DNA of 64,000 nt from Undaria pinnatifida (taxonomy: Eukaryota; Sar; Phaeophyceae; Laminariales; Alariaceae): NCBI GenBank assembly GCA_012845835.1, contig JABAKD010000024.1:8087103-8151102 (forward strand), given 5' to 3'. The position numbers and the translations under genes were made by a program. Shown piece after piece: positions 22,101 to 34,001 of the stretch (positions within the stretch are counted from its first letter, which is position 1; the number at the start of each line of letters is the position of its first letter). The notes under the pieces are model-generated. The model was not told the origin of the DNA. It saw only the letters and a program-made list of their open reading frames with translations, and did no database searches.

Positions 22101-25100
22101 AGATGGGCGCCGCAAGGCCGTAGTGGTGCCACTCTTCCTGGGCCTGCTCTCCTGAGCAGAAGTACTGCGCCGGCATCATGCACCTGTTATTCTTGCCCAA
22201 CGGTTCAATTTGCGGTTGGCGAGCGTGCTCTATAAATGGTTGCATGCGTTGGGCAAAAGCATCATGTTCGTCCCGGCTGGGCAGAAGAGGGTGGCAAGCA
22301 AGTATGCCAGGAGGCGGCAAGTTTAAGAGGCATCAGTCACACAATTAAGAGTTCCCCCATTAAAAGTAGTACATTCAGTCTAGACCGTCGTCCACCACAG
22401 GCCTAAACTGCTGTCTCTAGACATCTTTGATGGCCAAGGGATGTTCGCATGCGGACGCTCCGGAGACATCTACGTAGAGGCAAGGAGAAACAGCAAAGCT
22501 TGTCTTACTTTGTAGCCTGTATTTTACAGCTGGACGGCGATAAGAACCAACTGATTGCCATAGGCTATACCGCGTGTCACCCGAGGTCTCGGTAGCGAGT
22601 AAATAATGGAGTGTAACTAAACAATGAAGTGCATCTTTGTATCGACGGATGCGTCCTACCCACTTGCTATATATGTCGTAGTTTGTGACCATAGAGCTTG
22701 TATCTTCCTATTGAATATTCTTATTGATTGGTTGACGAACCGGCACGGACACTGGATATGCCGGATGTCGATGGGTACAACGAACGGTTGAACACGAGCA
22801 ACACACACGAACAAGCGCGCACACACACCTGGTGCTGAGGATGCGGAGGAGCTTGTTGAAGTATGGGTCATCCTCTCTTATGGCACTGTCCAAAGATGCC
22901 GCCAGCTTCTTGGAGTTGTCGACTTCCAGCACTATCCCTACCGCCTCCGCGATGGCGAGAAGGCCGTCGAACTGCTGCCGGGACGGCGAAGGGTGCCGCC
23001 GGAGAACCGAAAGGGTGGGAAAATGCCTGCAGAGTGTGCACCGGGCAGGAATACACGTAATGGTGAGACACATAATAGGAAATTGAAAATCATGAATGAC
23101 GCCGACGTCGCGAATCAAGTCTGGGCTACGTAGTACTGACTTAAGGGTAGGGAAACGCCTGCAGAGTGCTTTGGGCAGGCACACAATGAGGACGCTCGTC
23201 CATAGAAAACTGCAAATCACGAATGCCCCCGTAGTCAGGATTGAAGTCTCGTCTACGCAGTAGCGACTATTAGTTACAGTGTCCATAAACGTTCAAAAAG
23301 AAAAAATGAAGAATCCAAAGTAGCTCTGAAAGCTGGTTCCTTGGTGATCACAGTAATCTTTTCGACGGGAAGCACAACCATTATTTCGATTATCATCAAC
23401 GTGGTTTCGATGCGAAGCACAACCATGGCTTCTTACTGGCGGCATGGGCAAGAGGTAATCTACCGGCCAGTCTTTCTTCAGGCCATTACGTGGTGTCAAT
23501 GTACGTGTGCGACAAGTAATGGCCTCATACTGTATTCAGACAAGTGAAGTAGGTAATACGTCTGAATTTCTGCGTCGATCATCAATTCCAACGAGATCAC
23601 GTCACAGGAAAGGAAACTTCAAAATTCGACATGAAAATTATTATAAATAATCAAAATACACCCCAGCTGTGAGATCGAAGACTTCGTCGAAACTCATCTT
23701 TGCAAGCTGTGTGATACTCCGATCGCGCGTATTACCGGGTGTGTCCTCATTAAGGATACAGGTCGGCCACTCCCCGTTAACTAGCTTGTACCAGGGTCAA
23801 CAGGGTGATGTTAATCAATCTGTGAAAGGAAACTAAAATTATCTCGCATAAGCGTTTCCCTCAAATCTAGCCTGTGTGGTAAGAGAACAGGCGAAAAAGC
23901 AACCCGATGGAAGCAAGCAGCCCTCTCTGCCGCGAAAACAACAGCTCGTCAAATTCGGGCAAAATCGAACAAAATTGAACATGTTCCTTGATCCCTTTAG
24001 AACCGCACCGACGTTTTTGGGAACAAACCACCTGAAAATAGTGTGGGAATACTTTAGCGGTTGTTCAAGGGTTTCCATATCTCACCTCAGGATTTTCTTG
24101 CCGACGGTGATGTTGGCCAGAAGCATGAACTCTTCCACCAAAGCGTTAGTTTCCTTGAGGGCGTACATCTGCACGTCTGTGGGGTTTTGGCTCTCGCTGT
24201 CCAGCACAAACCGTACCTGTTCAGATAGAATACGTTACTGTCAGATCCTACCCGTACAATTGTTCGTATGATCGTAGGATAATATCATGATAATATCATA
24301 CCTGAAACATGCCCCTGGTGATAGCGGCACCTGTTGAGATATAATAAGATAGGCTATCAGAAGCTATCCGTAAGAATCTTCGTACGAAAAATATTCTACG
24401 AATACCCTACGACGTACGATGAACCTCAAGCACACCCGCGACAAAGCATACCCCTGACCATGGACGACTGCTAACTGTGTCATGCTAGGTCGCCAAAATC
24501 AATCATGACAGAGCTTGTATCCGAGCGCAGGCAGCACCGTGCGACCCCCGGAAGCACCAAGGTTGTAGATTGTAATGCCTTACCACTATTAATAGTATGC
24601 TGTGCTGCAATGCACGGAAACGGTATCATACCTCTGGTTTACACACGGCACCATGCATCGAGTTGCACAAGGTACCGTAAAAGCATACCTCTGGTGATGC
24701 GAGCGTGAGGGCTCCAGCGTCCATGCGCCTTTTGCGAAAAATCTTAGCAAGGCGATTGAGCTGCCTGACGCCTTCTGCCTTGACGTCGTGGATGTTCGGG
24801 TCATCCAGCATCAATTGCGCTTCGTTGTACGTCAAGCCAGCCACGCTGTGGATGATAGACTTGAAGAAGTCCACTTGGACGATCTCGCCCGCAGGAGTCA
24901 TCTCCCAAATCACGCTGAACGCGAATCTAGCGTACATCAGGGAGGCGCACGTGCAGGTACGATTGACGAGACCAGAGCAACGTGAGCGTAGTACCTTTAC
25001 GAAAAATATGCTGGACGTCCTTTAACACTCTTGATACGCTGCACAATTGCAGCACGGCTTTCGCAAATAAGCTGTTCGAGGACAAACACCGAGAACAGTA

Positions 25101-28100
25101 CGTAAAGCGTCTGGAGGCGTAGCTTTCTAGACGTTGCAGGCACAGGTCTGCGTAGCTAGCAGAAGGCTGCGGAGCTTCCCCCTATGGGGCATGTGGTGTA
25201 TTCAAGAAGGCGATCAATTTGTCTTCCACAAATATCCCACGATCGACAACACCAGAGCAACGTGAGCGTGACCCATATGACGTACTCGAGAAAACGATCA
25301 ATTGGGCTTCTACAAGTGTTCCAAACGGATTGATGTGGAAGGGACGGGGAATCATAGCATGGGTGAATTAATAACATGGTGCATACATGGCATGGTTCAT
25401 TGCCAGCACGGTGTGGCGAATCTATGCACGAAGCCTTCCTTTAACCCCCTTAGAAGTGCACCCACGTTTCAGGGACAAACTACTTGCAATTAGAGTCAAA
25501 CTATTTTCGAAGTTCGAAAAGGTTAATGGTACAACAGCAATGATTCACACGTCTGACAGATCAGATCCCTATTAATTATCTGTTGATGATCTGTGTATTT
25601 TAGGGCGGACAGATCCCCGGTCTAAATGACCTGCAAGACTTATAGAACATGCTACCGGGTGAGGGTCGGAGTATCATAATTATCTGGCCCATTTTTCCTG
25701 GGTTGGACGTGCACTACACAGATGCTGCACATCATACGGATACAAGATCCATATGATCTATATGATCTATATGATCTAAACGATCTAGGTCGTGATATGT
25801 CCAATGTGTGCAATGATTAATTGGGGCCATCACATCACCTGTCAACGTTCGGCTTGAGCGAGCATAACGTCTCCGTGAGTATGCCCGGCAACATATCCAA
25901 CCGCTTATCCACGAGGTAAGTGGAAGTGCTCCGTGAAGCAGCTTCCTCGTCGAGAGCGGAGCCTGCCGCCACGAAGTGCGTGACATCTGCAATGTGGACA
26001 CCAACCTGAAAAATCGGGAAACGACGGCATGTCAAGAGAATGCGGTCAGTTGCTAATCGGTACATGCACCGACGAAGCGCGGTACATATGCAATGTGCAC
26101 GCCAACCTGAAAATAACTCAAGGATACGCGGGTATAAAAGGAAACTACGCCCATTTGCCAATCGGCTCCAAGGAAACGGTCTACTGGCCGCCATCGTTTG
26201 CTGATACCAACAAGAGTACTCGTACATTTCCTCGGCAACATTATCCCCCTACCATCGTACGGGTGCTACGATGCGGATGGCGCAGCATCCTTTCGACAAA
26301 CTGTTCTGGCTGACGGGGCTCTCCCACTGGAACTGAACATATATCTACTACCCGTTATCAGTGAAACCTCGTTAACCTTTCCAATGTGTAGTTCAATATA
26401 TAGCTCAATATATAGTTTAATACCTAGCTCATGATATTGTTCATCGGAGGGCACTTTCATCTTTCATCAAATACAGCGGCACTTTGGTATATAAAACAAA
26501 AAAGTTCACCTGTGAGATCGAGGATTTCGGTTTTGCAAGCGGCGTGTGGCAGTTTGATCGCAGCTGGGTTCGGGAGAGAGAGGTAGAGAGCTCCTCACGA
26601 AAAGTATTTTCATATTATACCTGGTACATTTTAGGTGCTACGATACGCCCATGGTAGCAGGCGTGAGGTTGATCTTGTCATACCATGCTCCGACAGCGCA
26701 TTGAGACAGGCTTACCTCAAGGTTGCCGTTTGGAAGAGGCCGTGCGTGTAGCGCGTCATCGATGTCCTTGCAGCCTGGCGGGTCGATGCTAAGCACCGGC
26801 AGATGGCGGAGGTCCTTCCTTCCCAAAGAGTTTTCCGCGGTTATGGTCCAGTCTTCTGGCGGCAAGCAGGCGAGTACCTTGCCCGAGAAGTTTTCGTGGG
26901 GGATCTCGTGCTCTAGAAGAATAACCTGGCGGAATACGAAGTATGGCGGTCAACGCGGAAACCACCGTCGCTCGTGTGTCGCATCCCTAAAAGGTCGTGT
27001 TGTAGATTGGCGCCGTTAAGCAAAGTCGGCACAACCCGTTGCTACAGCGTAGACAGTATTGGCTGCGCATTGTGTTATGGTGGAAGGGTTCGATGGCATG
27101 GCATATATAGAGTATAGCAGCCAGGGCGGTGAGCACAGTCGTTGAGGGCCCATCCCTAAACAGACACATCATCAGGAACGAATGCGAATTTTATTTTATC
27201 GGCGTCATAAAGAAAGGGACATTTTGGCTTCGATCGCCTAGCAGCTTCACAACATCGACCAACGTACACAAGCTGACGGCAGTTCCAACTATCCTGCTAC
27301 GCAAGTGCTAACGACAGCTACACTGTCATAGCGTGACGCCGTAACGAAAAGTCGGCATTCGGCAAATCAGTTGCTGCAAGCAGCAGACAGCATCTGCTCG
27401 TCTTTGAATACTGACACTGACGTTTTGGAACCTGCAATACCAAGGTTTCGAAATCTGAAAAATCGATTGGCAGATTTCAACAGGAATATATGGCTGACAG
27501 GAATAAACGGTCACCCGTGAGAGGACTGACTGGTTTTCTTAGTACGCAGGAATGGCTGGCAAAATTTTAGAGGTATGAACGGCCTCCTTTCGAAGGAATG
27601 AATGACATGCCTTCAGAATACAGGAATTAAATGAGTGGCCTCCTCAAACAGAAAAGACTGAGTGGCCTGGTCTGCTGTGCACTGACCTCCGTTTCCGTGG
27701 TCTTAACGCCCTTCTCTCCCAAGGTCTTGACGTAGTGCCCAAGAGGATACCTGCACCACGCTGGCCAGGAGTCCATTGCCACCAGGATCCGCTTGCTGCT
27801 GAGGACATCTCGCTGACGTGTCTGGATGCGTACCCACGGGATCTACAAAACCAATAAACCAACACAACCATTACAAGCAATACAGGCAACACAAGCGGTA
27901 CAAGCAACGAAAGCGACGGAAGGAGAAGGTCAATAGCTCGTCAGACGATTACACGATACCTGGTACCAGGTATATATCGATACCTGGTACCAAGTATATA
28001 TATATATATATATATATTCTGAATTAACGGTTGTTGTCTGCGGCTGTTGTTGTTGTCGTCGTCGTCGTGGCGGTCGTCGTCGTCGTCGTCGGCGTCGTCG

Positions 28101-31100
28101 CAAAGTTGGAGACTTGGGTACTTGGATACCTGGATTAGTGTGGGCTAAAAACATGATATTATGTATTTCGACTGTAGTACAACTGCTGTAACAGACATTT
28201 TCTTGTTCGCAAAAATAAACAAACCGGCCGCACAATGAACAGCGGTCCGGCGAAGGATGACCATACTTGCGGGATTCGCCACACAACAAAAACTCCGCTA
28301 GCGCAGCTCGTGTCGTACGGATTGAATTTACTGCTGCACCTTTCTGTCGACTTTGCTGCTGTACCTTTCTCTCGACTGTGCAAGCTATACATTTCTGTCG
28401 AATTTACTGCTGTACCTTTCTGTTGAGTTTACTGCTGTACCGTTCTGTTTACTGGTGTACCTCTCTGTAGAAATTTACTGTTGGCTTTATGTACACCTTC
28501 CTACTGTACCTTTACGACGACTTTACTGCTGCACCTTACTGCCGGCTATACTGATGTACAGTTCTGCCGAATATACTGCTGTACGTTTCTGTCGACTTTA
28601 ATGCCGTATCATACCTTTCTATCGACTGGAACAAAAAGAGCGCTGGTTGTTTGGCCTTTGCCGCTGGTGACTGCTCGATCTCCTTCAATCCGTAGGGATC
28701 CGCAGTACTGCTTCTCCCGCCAGTGCCGTCGGATGATGCCCACAACCCGGCCGCATGGCTGCTTTGCGCCTGCTCCCTTGAGCTTCCTTGTGTTCTCCTC
28801 ATCCTCTATGGCTGGTTGTGCGGTCGGCTCCGGCACCAGATTCTCCGCGGGTCTGTTGTCTTCAGCGTCACCCTCACCACTTGCAGCGTCGCCCTGAAAC
28901 ATCGATAAGAACCAAACAAAACAATACCTGGTACGATCATGCACCCCTCGCCAGAAAAGGAAATCAACCGCCCTTGACTCTTTAAGGGTCCAGGTTTACA
29001 AAAGACACAAACAACACAAACAACACAAACAACACAAACAACACAAACAACACACAATAGAAGTGAGGGCCATGCCAACCTTTTGCATCTAATCCAGTAA
29101 GAGCGCGTACCAGTATCAGTAGTGTCGTACAACTCCAAGCACGGCGGCTCCAATACTAAACACTACACTTGCCACTACCCCATCCAGCAGCCCGCGTTAC
29201 CTTCATGTGGCCGATGTTGTAATCGTCATTTTTATTCGAGACTTTGTCCCTCTCAAGTCCCAAAGGGGTTTCATTTCATGCCAAGCACTTCACTGAATGA
29301 AGACCACTCGATTGGGCGATGTATCCATGTTGTTACGGTAGCAGTCACCGCCACCCCCCTCAACAGCAGCCCGAAACAGCGCCTCAACTGCCGCCACTCT
29401 GGGCCGAATTTTCATGAGAGAAAGCAACGGCACGTTTGCTCACGAAATAACCAAGGCCTACAGCAAACCAATAAACAAAAGAGAACGGGTTGCAAAGCAA
29501 AAATTGTGCGGGAAAACATAACAAATGACTACTGATAAACCACACACAATATTATCCCGAGGGCACACGACAACAAGACAAAGCAACGCCACAATCCTGA
29601 AAAGAATGGAAACAAACCAGTGGGGAAAGATTTCTGTACGACCTAAAAATAAAATAAAAACTCAAGTTATATTAATAATTTATTTTTATTTGGCTTTTAG
29701 GACGACCCTTCCCTGTCCGGACCACGGGGGGGAAAAACTGTCGTTTAAAAACAAAAAAATCGTGTACCTTCGACCATAATGGCCTTTTTCATGTCGGCAC
29801 GCCCGTTTCGCCATTTTGAGAGCACCATTGGTCTTCTGACAGAAGCACACGCCATAGTGATCAAATCATACACCACACTGATCAAACCATAGACCACACT
29901 GACCAAACCATACACCACACTGATAAAAAAATACATTGCACTGATCAAACCATACGCCGTATTGACCTTTTTCTCTGTCGGCACATCTGTTTCGCCATCC
30001 TGAGAGTACCACTCGTCTTCTGGGAGAAGCTCGAACGCTACAATGTCGCCGTCCACCCCCCGGTTGATGCATTGCGCGCCACGGATGTAGACCGCGATGC
30101 GTTCGTCGTCCTGCAGGGGTCGAATAGCAAATACCAAAAACGCGTGTAGCGGGGAACGGCGGGAACACCAACAAACAGCATCAACAAACAGGACCAACAG
30201 ACAGTACCAACCGCGTTTGATGCGCTGATGGCGGGATATCATCGTGTCGCCCATTTTTGCAAGTGTCGAACTATAACTTGCACATTTGACAATTGTCACA
30301 GGATGCTATCGTGTCGGCCATGGTCACACGCGCAGTCGACACGCTATCAGTTATTGGTGCATCTCAAGGGACAAGTGTTCTTCCGGAGAAACCAGCTTAG
30401 AAAATCGTCCAAGGGAGCGTGCTATAATACCAGTAATAGCGTGTTGTACGGTACACCTGACCGAGGGCCTACGAGCCCATGCAAAGAAAACGGGCGGCAG
30501 GGAATAAGTCCCCTATTAAACATCAGGGTCGCAGTCCTTGCACCAACCACGGCACCGAGCACAAGCATGAGTCAAGAAAGCGCACTCCAGCATATGAGCC
30601 ATTGGCTGTGCATTCTATATGACACAACAGAGTACAATACGTCGGGGGACCGCAATTTACGTATGTGACGGACGGCCCTCTAGACGAAATGTACTATTTG
30701 TAGTGCGGGAGCTCCTGAGTGCGACTGACGGCGCTCGCAAGTGTTGTATTCTCGCAAATTTGCATGTTAAGTACTCGCACTGTACCTGCATGCCCTGCGC
30801 GACGACATAACACCGATTCGAGCTGCTCCGCTCCGCTCTTAGGGCCCCCTGGAAGTACCTGCGAAAGCCAAGACAACGAAATGACAGCAATCCAAAGAGA
30901 CATGTCTCGGTAGCGTCAACATCCACAATCACAATCAAAAATATCCGTGAGCTGGGAGTTCTTTCGATAGGCCGTTGCTCAGCTTTGCAACCTGTTCGTG
31001 ATACTATACACCTGTCCCACGTTTCCTAGATTTCTCGTGACGGACATATGCCCTGGATGGTTTCATCGTCCCCGGTCGGTACGTAGGTTCTACTGTCACC

Positions 31101-33773
31101 CTTTGGCTACTGCAAAAATCAACCCACACAAATTCCAAGTAGGTTTCCCAAAAATGTGGTTGCAGTTCTACAGGGGTGAATATCGCATGCTGCGGTGTAT
31201 ATAGCGTAAACACGGCATTCACATGGTTCGCTCACCGGCCTTGTCGGATGCCTGCAGTGAGCTCAGACATCGGCTTGTGCTCTTCGAAGAGAAGAACCCG
31301 CGAGCCTCCCTTCTTGCGTTCTGATCTGTTATCGCTAGCCGCTTCACCCGCATCGTCCCGAGCAGTTGACGCTTCGGGTGCCAGCAATTCCACCAAATCC
31401 GGGTACTGCACCCGCACCGAGTCCACATAAGAATGGATCGTCATGGCTGGTATGTTGGCCTCTTTCGCAAGCGTGAGGTTGGCTCGGTCGTTGGTTAACA
31501 ATGTCACAGCTATCGACTCATCAAGCTGCTTGCTAAACCTGTGCGCAAGAGGAGGCGGCAATTTCGGAGGAGGTCAACTATGCTCCGAAAATTTTAGCAG
31601 GTACACAAACATGTAGCAAGCTAAAAAAGGTATCATATACCCTAAAAAAGGTATTATGTATTATAGAAACTCTGCTCGCCATTGACGACTGCATCCTGGA
31701 CGCGGGAATGAGGTCTGGCAACGCCGGCATCCGATACCTCCAGGAGTACGCCCAAGTTGGTGAGTCTTCCAGCCTTGCGGGCCACCTGCTGGAAAGGATC
31801 GCGGAGGTGTCCACGTTCTAGTACATCGCCTGAATATTATTATTAGGTTGAGAAGGAGGCATTGTTGGCATCTTCTCAGTGGCATGCCATCCATGCAGCA
31901 CCTCACTCACCATGACGTAGCGATGCGAATGGCTCGGTCGTTGCGGTCGTTGGGGGACTCCCCGTGGATCTCCTCCGGGAAGGTTTCGCAATGGTGCTCG
32001 TTCGCAAAGAAAATGAACACACGAGAATCGTCTTTCAGGAGCTGCTTCAGACGCCGAAACAGGCTGAGGTTGTTGTGACGAGCTTCCTGCACGACACGGG
32101 GAATAATGCAAACGGTCGTCGGTGTTGCCATCATAGGTGCGAGCGATTCCATCGCACATAGCGTACACTGTATCATGCCAAGGTAGAAGCGAATACAATT
32201 GACGTGATCACGTATACCGGTTGAACAAATAGGAACATGATTTAGTACGCAGCTTGCAAAGATGAGTATCGACTCTAAAGTCGTCACGAATTCATACGAG
32301 TATGCACTCGGGGGGATTCGAACTCACGAAACTGACCCATACCAGGCTCGAGGATAACCTGATACGCCACCGGGGCGACCGGTATATAAAATGAGCTAGC
32401 TTATCTGTGTCCGATAGTTAACACCCGGTATAAGCTCATGTAGCTCTTAGATGTCGATTGATCTACCCCGAAACGAGCTAGCTCCCAGCTAGGGTCGGCT
32501 GATCTGTCATTTGTGTATAGTTGTCCACATAATAGAATACGCCTGCAGTTCGCCAATGCAGTAGCAATGCAGCCATGATACCATACATAAATTTACCGCC
32601 ACAAGCCAACCTCTTGCACAAAGCTACAACATGCAGAAGGTACAATGCGACCATGGCAAAGCACCAAACTCCCGCTGACCTGCATGACTGTCTGCAAGAT
32701 GATGATACAAGACAAAGCCGGGGAAGGGGTGTCCAGCAAGTCCATCTGATTCAGCACCACATTCGTGTCCAGCACCTATATAAAAGTGTAAACAAGGGAC
32801 GAGGGGGAAAAATTGGGCGCTCCAGTACACACCCCATGAGCGGGATGCATGCCGTGTGACATGACATCGTAACTCTGCAGTACAAGCGCGACAACGGTCT
32901 CGAGCTATGATCACAACGCATCTTTAAGAATCGTCTTCGTCTGACTTTGGGATACTGTGTACGGAGCATGGCTGAGATGGGCTGGGTGTTGAGAGCAAAC
33001 ATCGACCATTCATAACTTGAAAACAACCAACATGACCACGCAGCCGACGTTTCAGAGTCATCTTGGAACATGCCAACCATCTCACACGATATGACGCCAT
33101 TACAAACGATGCGGAACAACCTATGGCGGCACCATCAAGAAGACGTCGTTCTCTCCCGCAAAAGCGCGCTCGTGCCATAGACTACTGCTGAACGTATCAA
33201 ATAACGCAACTGCCACAACGCTATACATACAGCACTTATCCATGGTCACCGTGCAACATGCGTCGACAACGGCCAGGCCATCGCTGTGCGCCACGCATTG
33301 AACGTGATGTATGATATCATCCTCACCAGGAATCTCTTCATGACCGACTCTCGGACCAGTTGTAGAAGGTCCTCCTGGGTAGTGCAAACGAAGTGCCAAC
33401 GGTGAACGAACACAAGGAAGGAAACAGACACGTCTCAGTCAGTATGCTACAGTTAGGTCATCCTAGTGACAGTGATAGTCCACAGCAGTGCAAGGTACAA
33501 GGCCTATCCTAGGATCGTCGATCCGCCTGTCGCAGCGTCGCAGGATAATACGATTAGGCAACAAGATGTCGTCAACTGTAACCTGTGGAGCATGGAAGAT
33601 CACATCCAGCAAAACTTGATAACGCTGCTGTTGCTGCTGTGTCCACTCACATGAGATACTGGTTTGCCAGCAAGGGAGCCGCATCCGATATCGTCTCGCA
33701 AGTAGTGGTCCGAGACAACACGGAGTATCTTCCCCTTCCGTGTCTTCTTGAAGAAGGCACGACTTCGATGCAT
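19140..33773 (-). CDS. DIS3: DIS3/Rrp44 exosome 3'-5' exoribonuclease and endonuclease
   Basis: Minus-strand exons, all phase-consistent: 33773-33651, 32775-32680, 32086-31911, 31538-31236, 30858-30786, 30110-29967, 28893-28615, 27842-27687, 26925-26716, 26005-25839, 24926-24689, 24216-24086, 23026-22829, 22183-21994, 21709-21649, 20894-20764, 20080-19960 and 19324-19140: about 993 residues, near the usual 950-1000. The first exon gives [10 protein letters not shown] and [11 protein letters not shown], the conserved DIS3 start. PIN endonuclease acids are kept: D in [11 protein letters not shown] opening the next exon, D in NDRNDRAI and D in LLTNDRAN. The RNB motif [13 protein letters not shown] holds the catalytic Asp cluster, and [20 protein letters not shown] follows. 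The C-terminus is an S1-like part and a basic tail ending KKRRKTGEK-type residues. The protein degrades RNA with the nuclear/cytoplasmic exosome. One exon with the CR3 cysteines, between 33650 and 32776, was not resolved. Several introns carry partial exon copies. Confidence 0.95.
20965..21495. repeat. Tandem repeat, three units of about 180 bp, in a DIS3 intron
   Basis: Units start near 20968, 21151 and 21337 with '(G/A)TTCCGCTAAC(A/G)CCG' or a variant, then 'TTACGC(G)CTAC(T/C/G)GGCTGCCGACC', then 'CTAACACAG(C)AAC', ending 'GGCATGTACGTTAT'. Many TAACA/TGTTA words link it to 8200-10340. Confidence 0.8.
21592..21640. repeat. GC-rich hairpin repeat, copy 2
   Basis: Inverted arms GCGGGCGGC and GCCGCCCGC. 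On the minus strand it starts seven bases after the donor of the DIS3 exon 21709-21649, so the intron begins with a strong hairpin. Matches 6661-6712 in reverse complement. Confidence 0.7.
28320..28612 (-). repeat. Minisatellite built from a 5' splice site
   Basis: About eleven imperfect units of 22-30 bp. On the coding strand the units read 'GTCGACAGAAAG|GTACAGCAGTAAA', and the real exon end is 'GTCGATAGAAAG|GTATGATAC' at 28615. Many units therefore keep an AG|GTACAG donor. The array starts right after the donor of the DIS3 exon 28893-28615. Confidence 0.85.
28990..29052. repeat. ACACAAACA short tandem repeat
   Basis: About six near-perfect units of ten bases in the intron between DIS3 exons 30110-29967 and 28893-28615. 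Confidence 0.85.
29865..29962. repeat. Short tandem repeat beside a DIS3 exon
   Basis: Five imperfect units of about 20 bp built on 'CCATACACCACACTGATCAAA'-like words, placed between the exon end at 29967 and a decayed copy of that exon's 3' part at 29776-29850. Confidence 0.75.
32283..32383 (-). repeat. tRNA-derived SINE, head fragment
   Basis: The first ~100 bp of the family described at 54348-54650, on the minus strand. The tRNA-like head with box A (TGGCGTATCAGG) and box B (AGTTCGAATCC) is kept; similarity ends after 'GAATTCGTG'. It lies in an intron of DIS3. Confidence 0.8.
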
Positions 33774-34001
33774 ACTGGGACTAGACCTGTGGCCTGGAGA
33801 TGGACTGCTCTGTGCTTGGTGTGCTGTTTGTTTTTCATCTTTTATCCGGTTTTGCGGGAGTTTGTGGAGAATAAAGGCGTATATAAAGCGGGCCTAAAAA
33901 ACAATATGAACGGCACCAGCTGGCGTTGAGCTCCCTCCTCCAACCAACACGCAACCCTGACATCAGCTTGCAGTCAACAGCTGCAGGTGTCCGGCGCATT
34001 C
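33774..34001. promoter_or_regulatory. Divergent intergenic region between DIS3 and the PRAT gene
   Basis: Only about 230 bp separate the DIS3 start (minus strand) from the signal-peptide ATG at 34002 (plus strand), if that start is right. No TATA box or known motif is evident to me. Head-to-head spacing this small suggests a shared promoter. Confidence 0.4.

Noticed and set aside
27975-28020. (TA)n tract as a promoter TATA region
   Set aside because: It is a simple TA microsatellite in an intron beside the TACCTGGTACCAGGTA palindrome; nothing indicates a promoter.
29122-29535. 137-codon plus-strand ORF in a DIS3 intron
   Set aside because: No motif or splice signals, and it lies antisense within a well-supported intron.
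32283-32383. Possible functional tRNA gene
   Set aside because: Boxes A and B are present, but the T-stem does not pair and the same head occurs in two longer A-tailed elements, so it is a SINE head.
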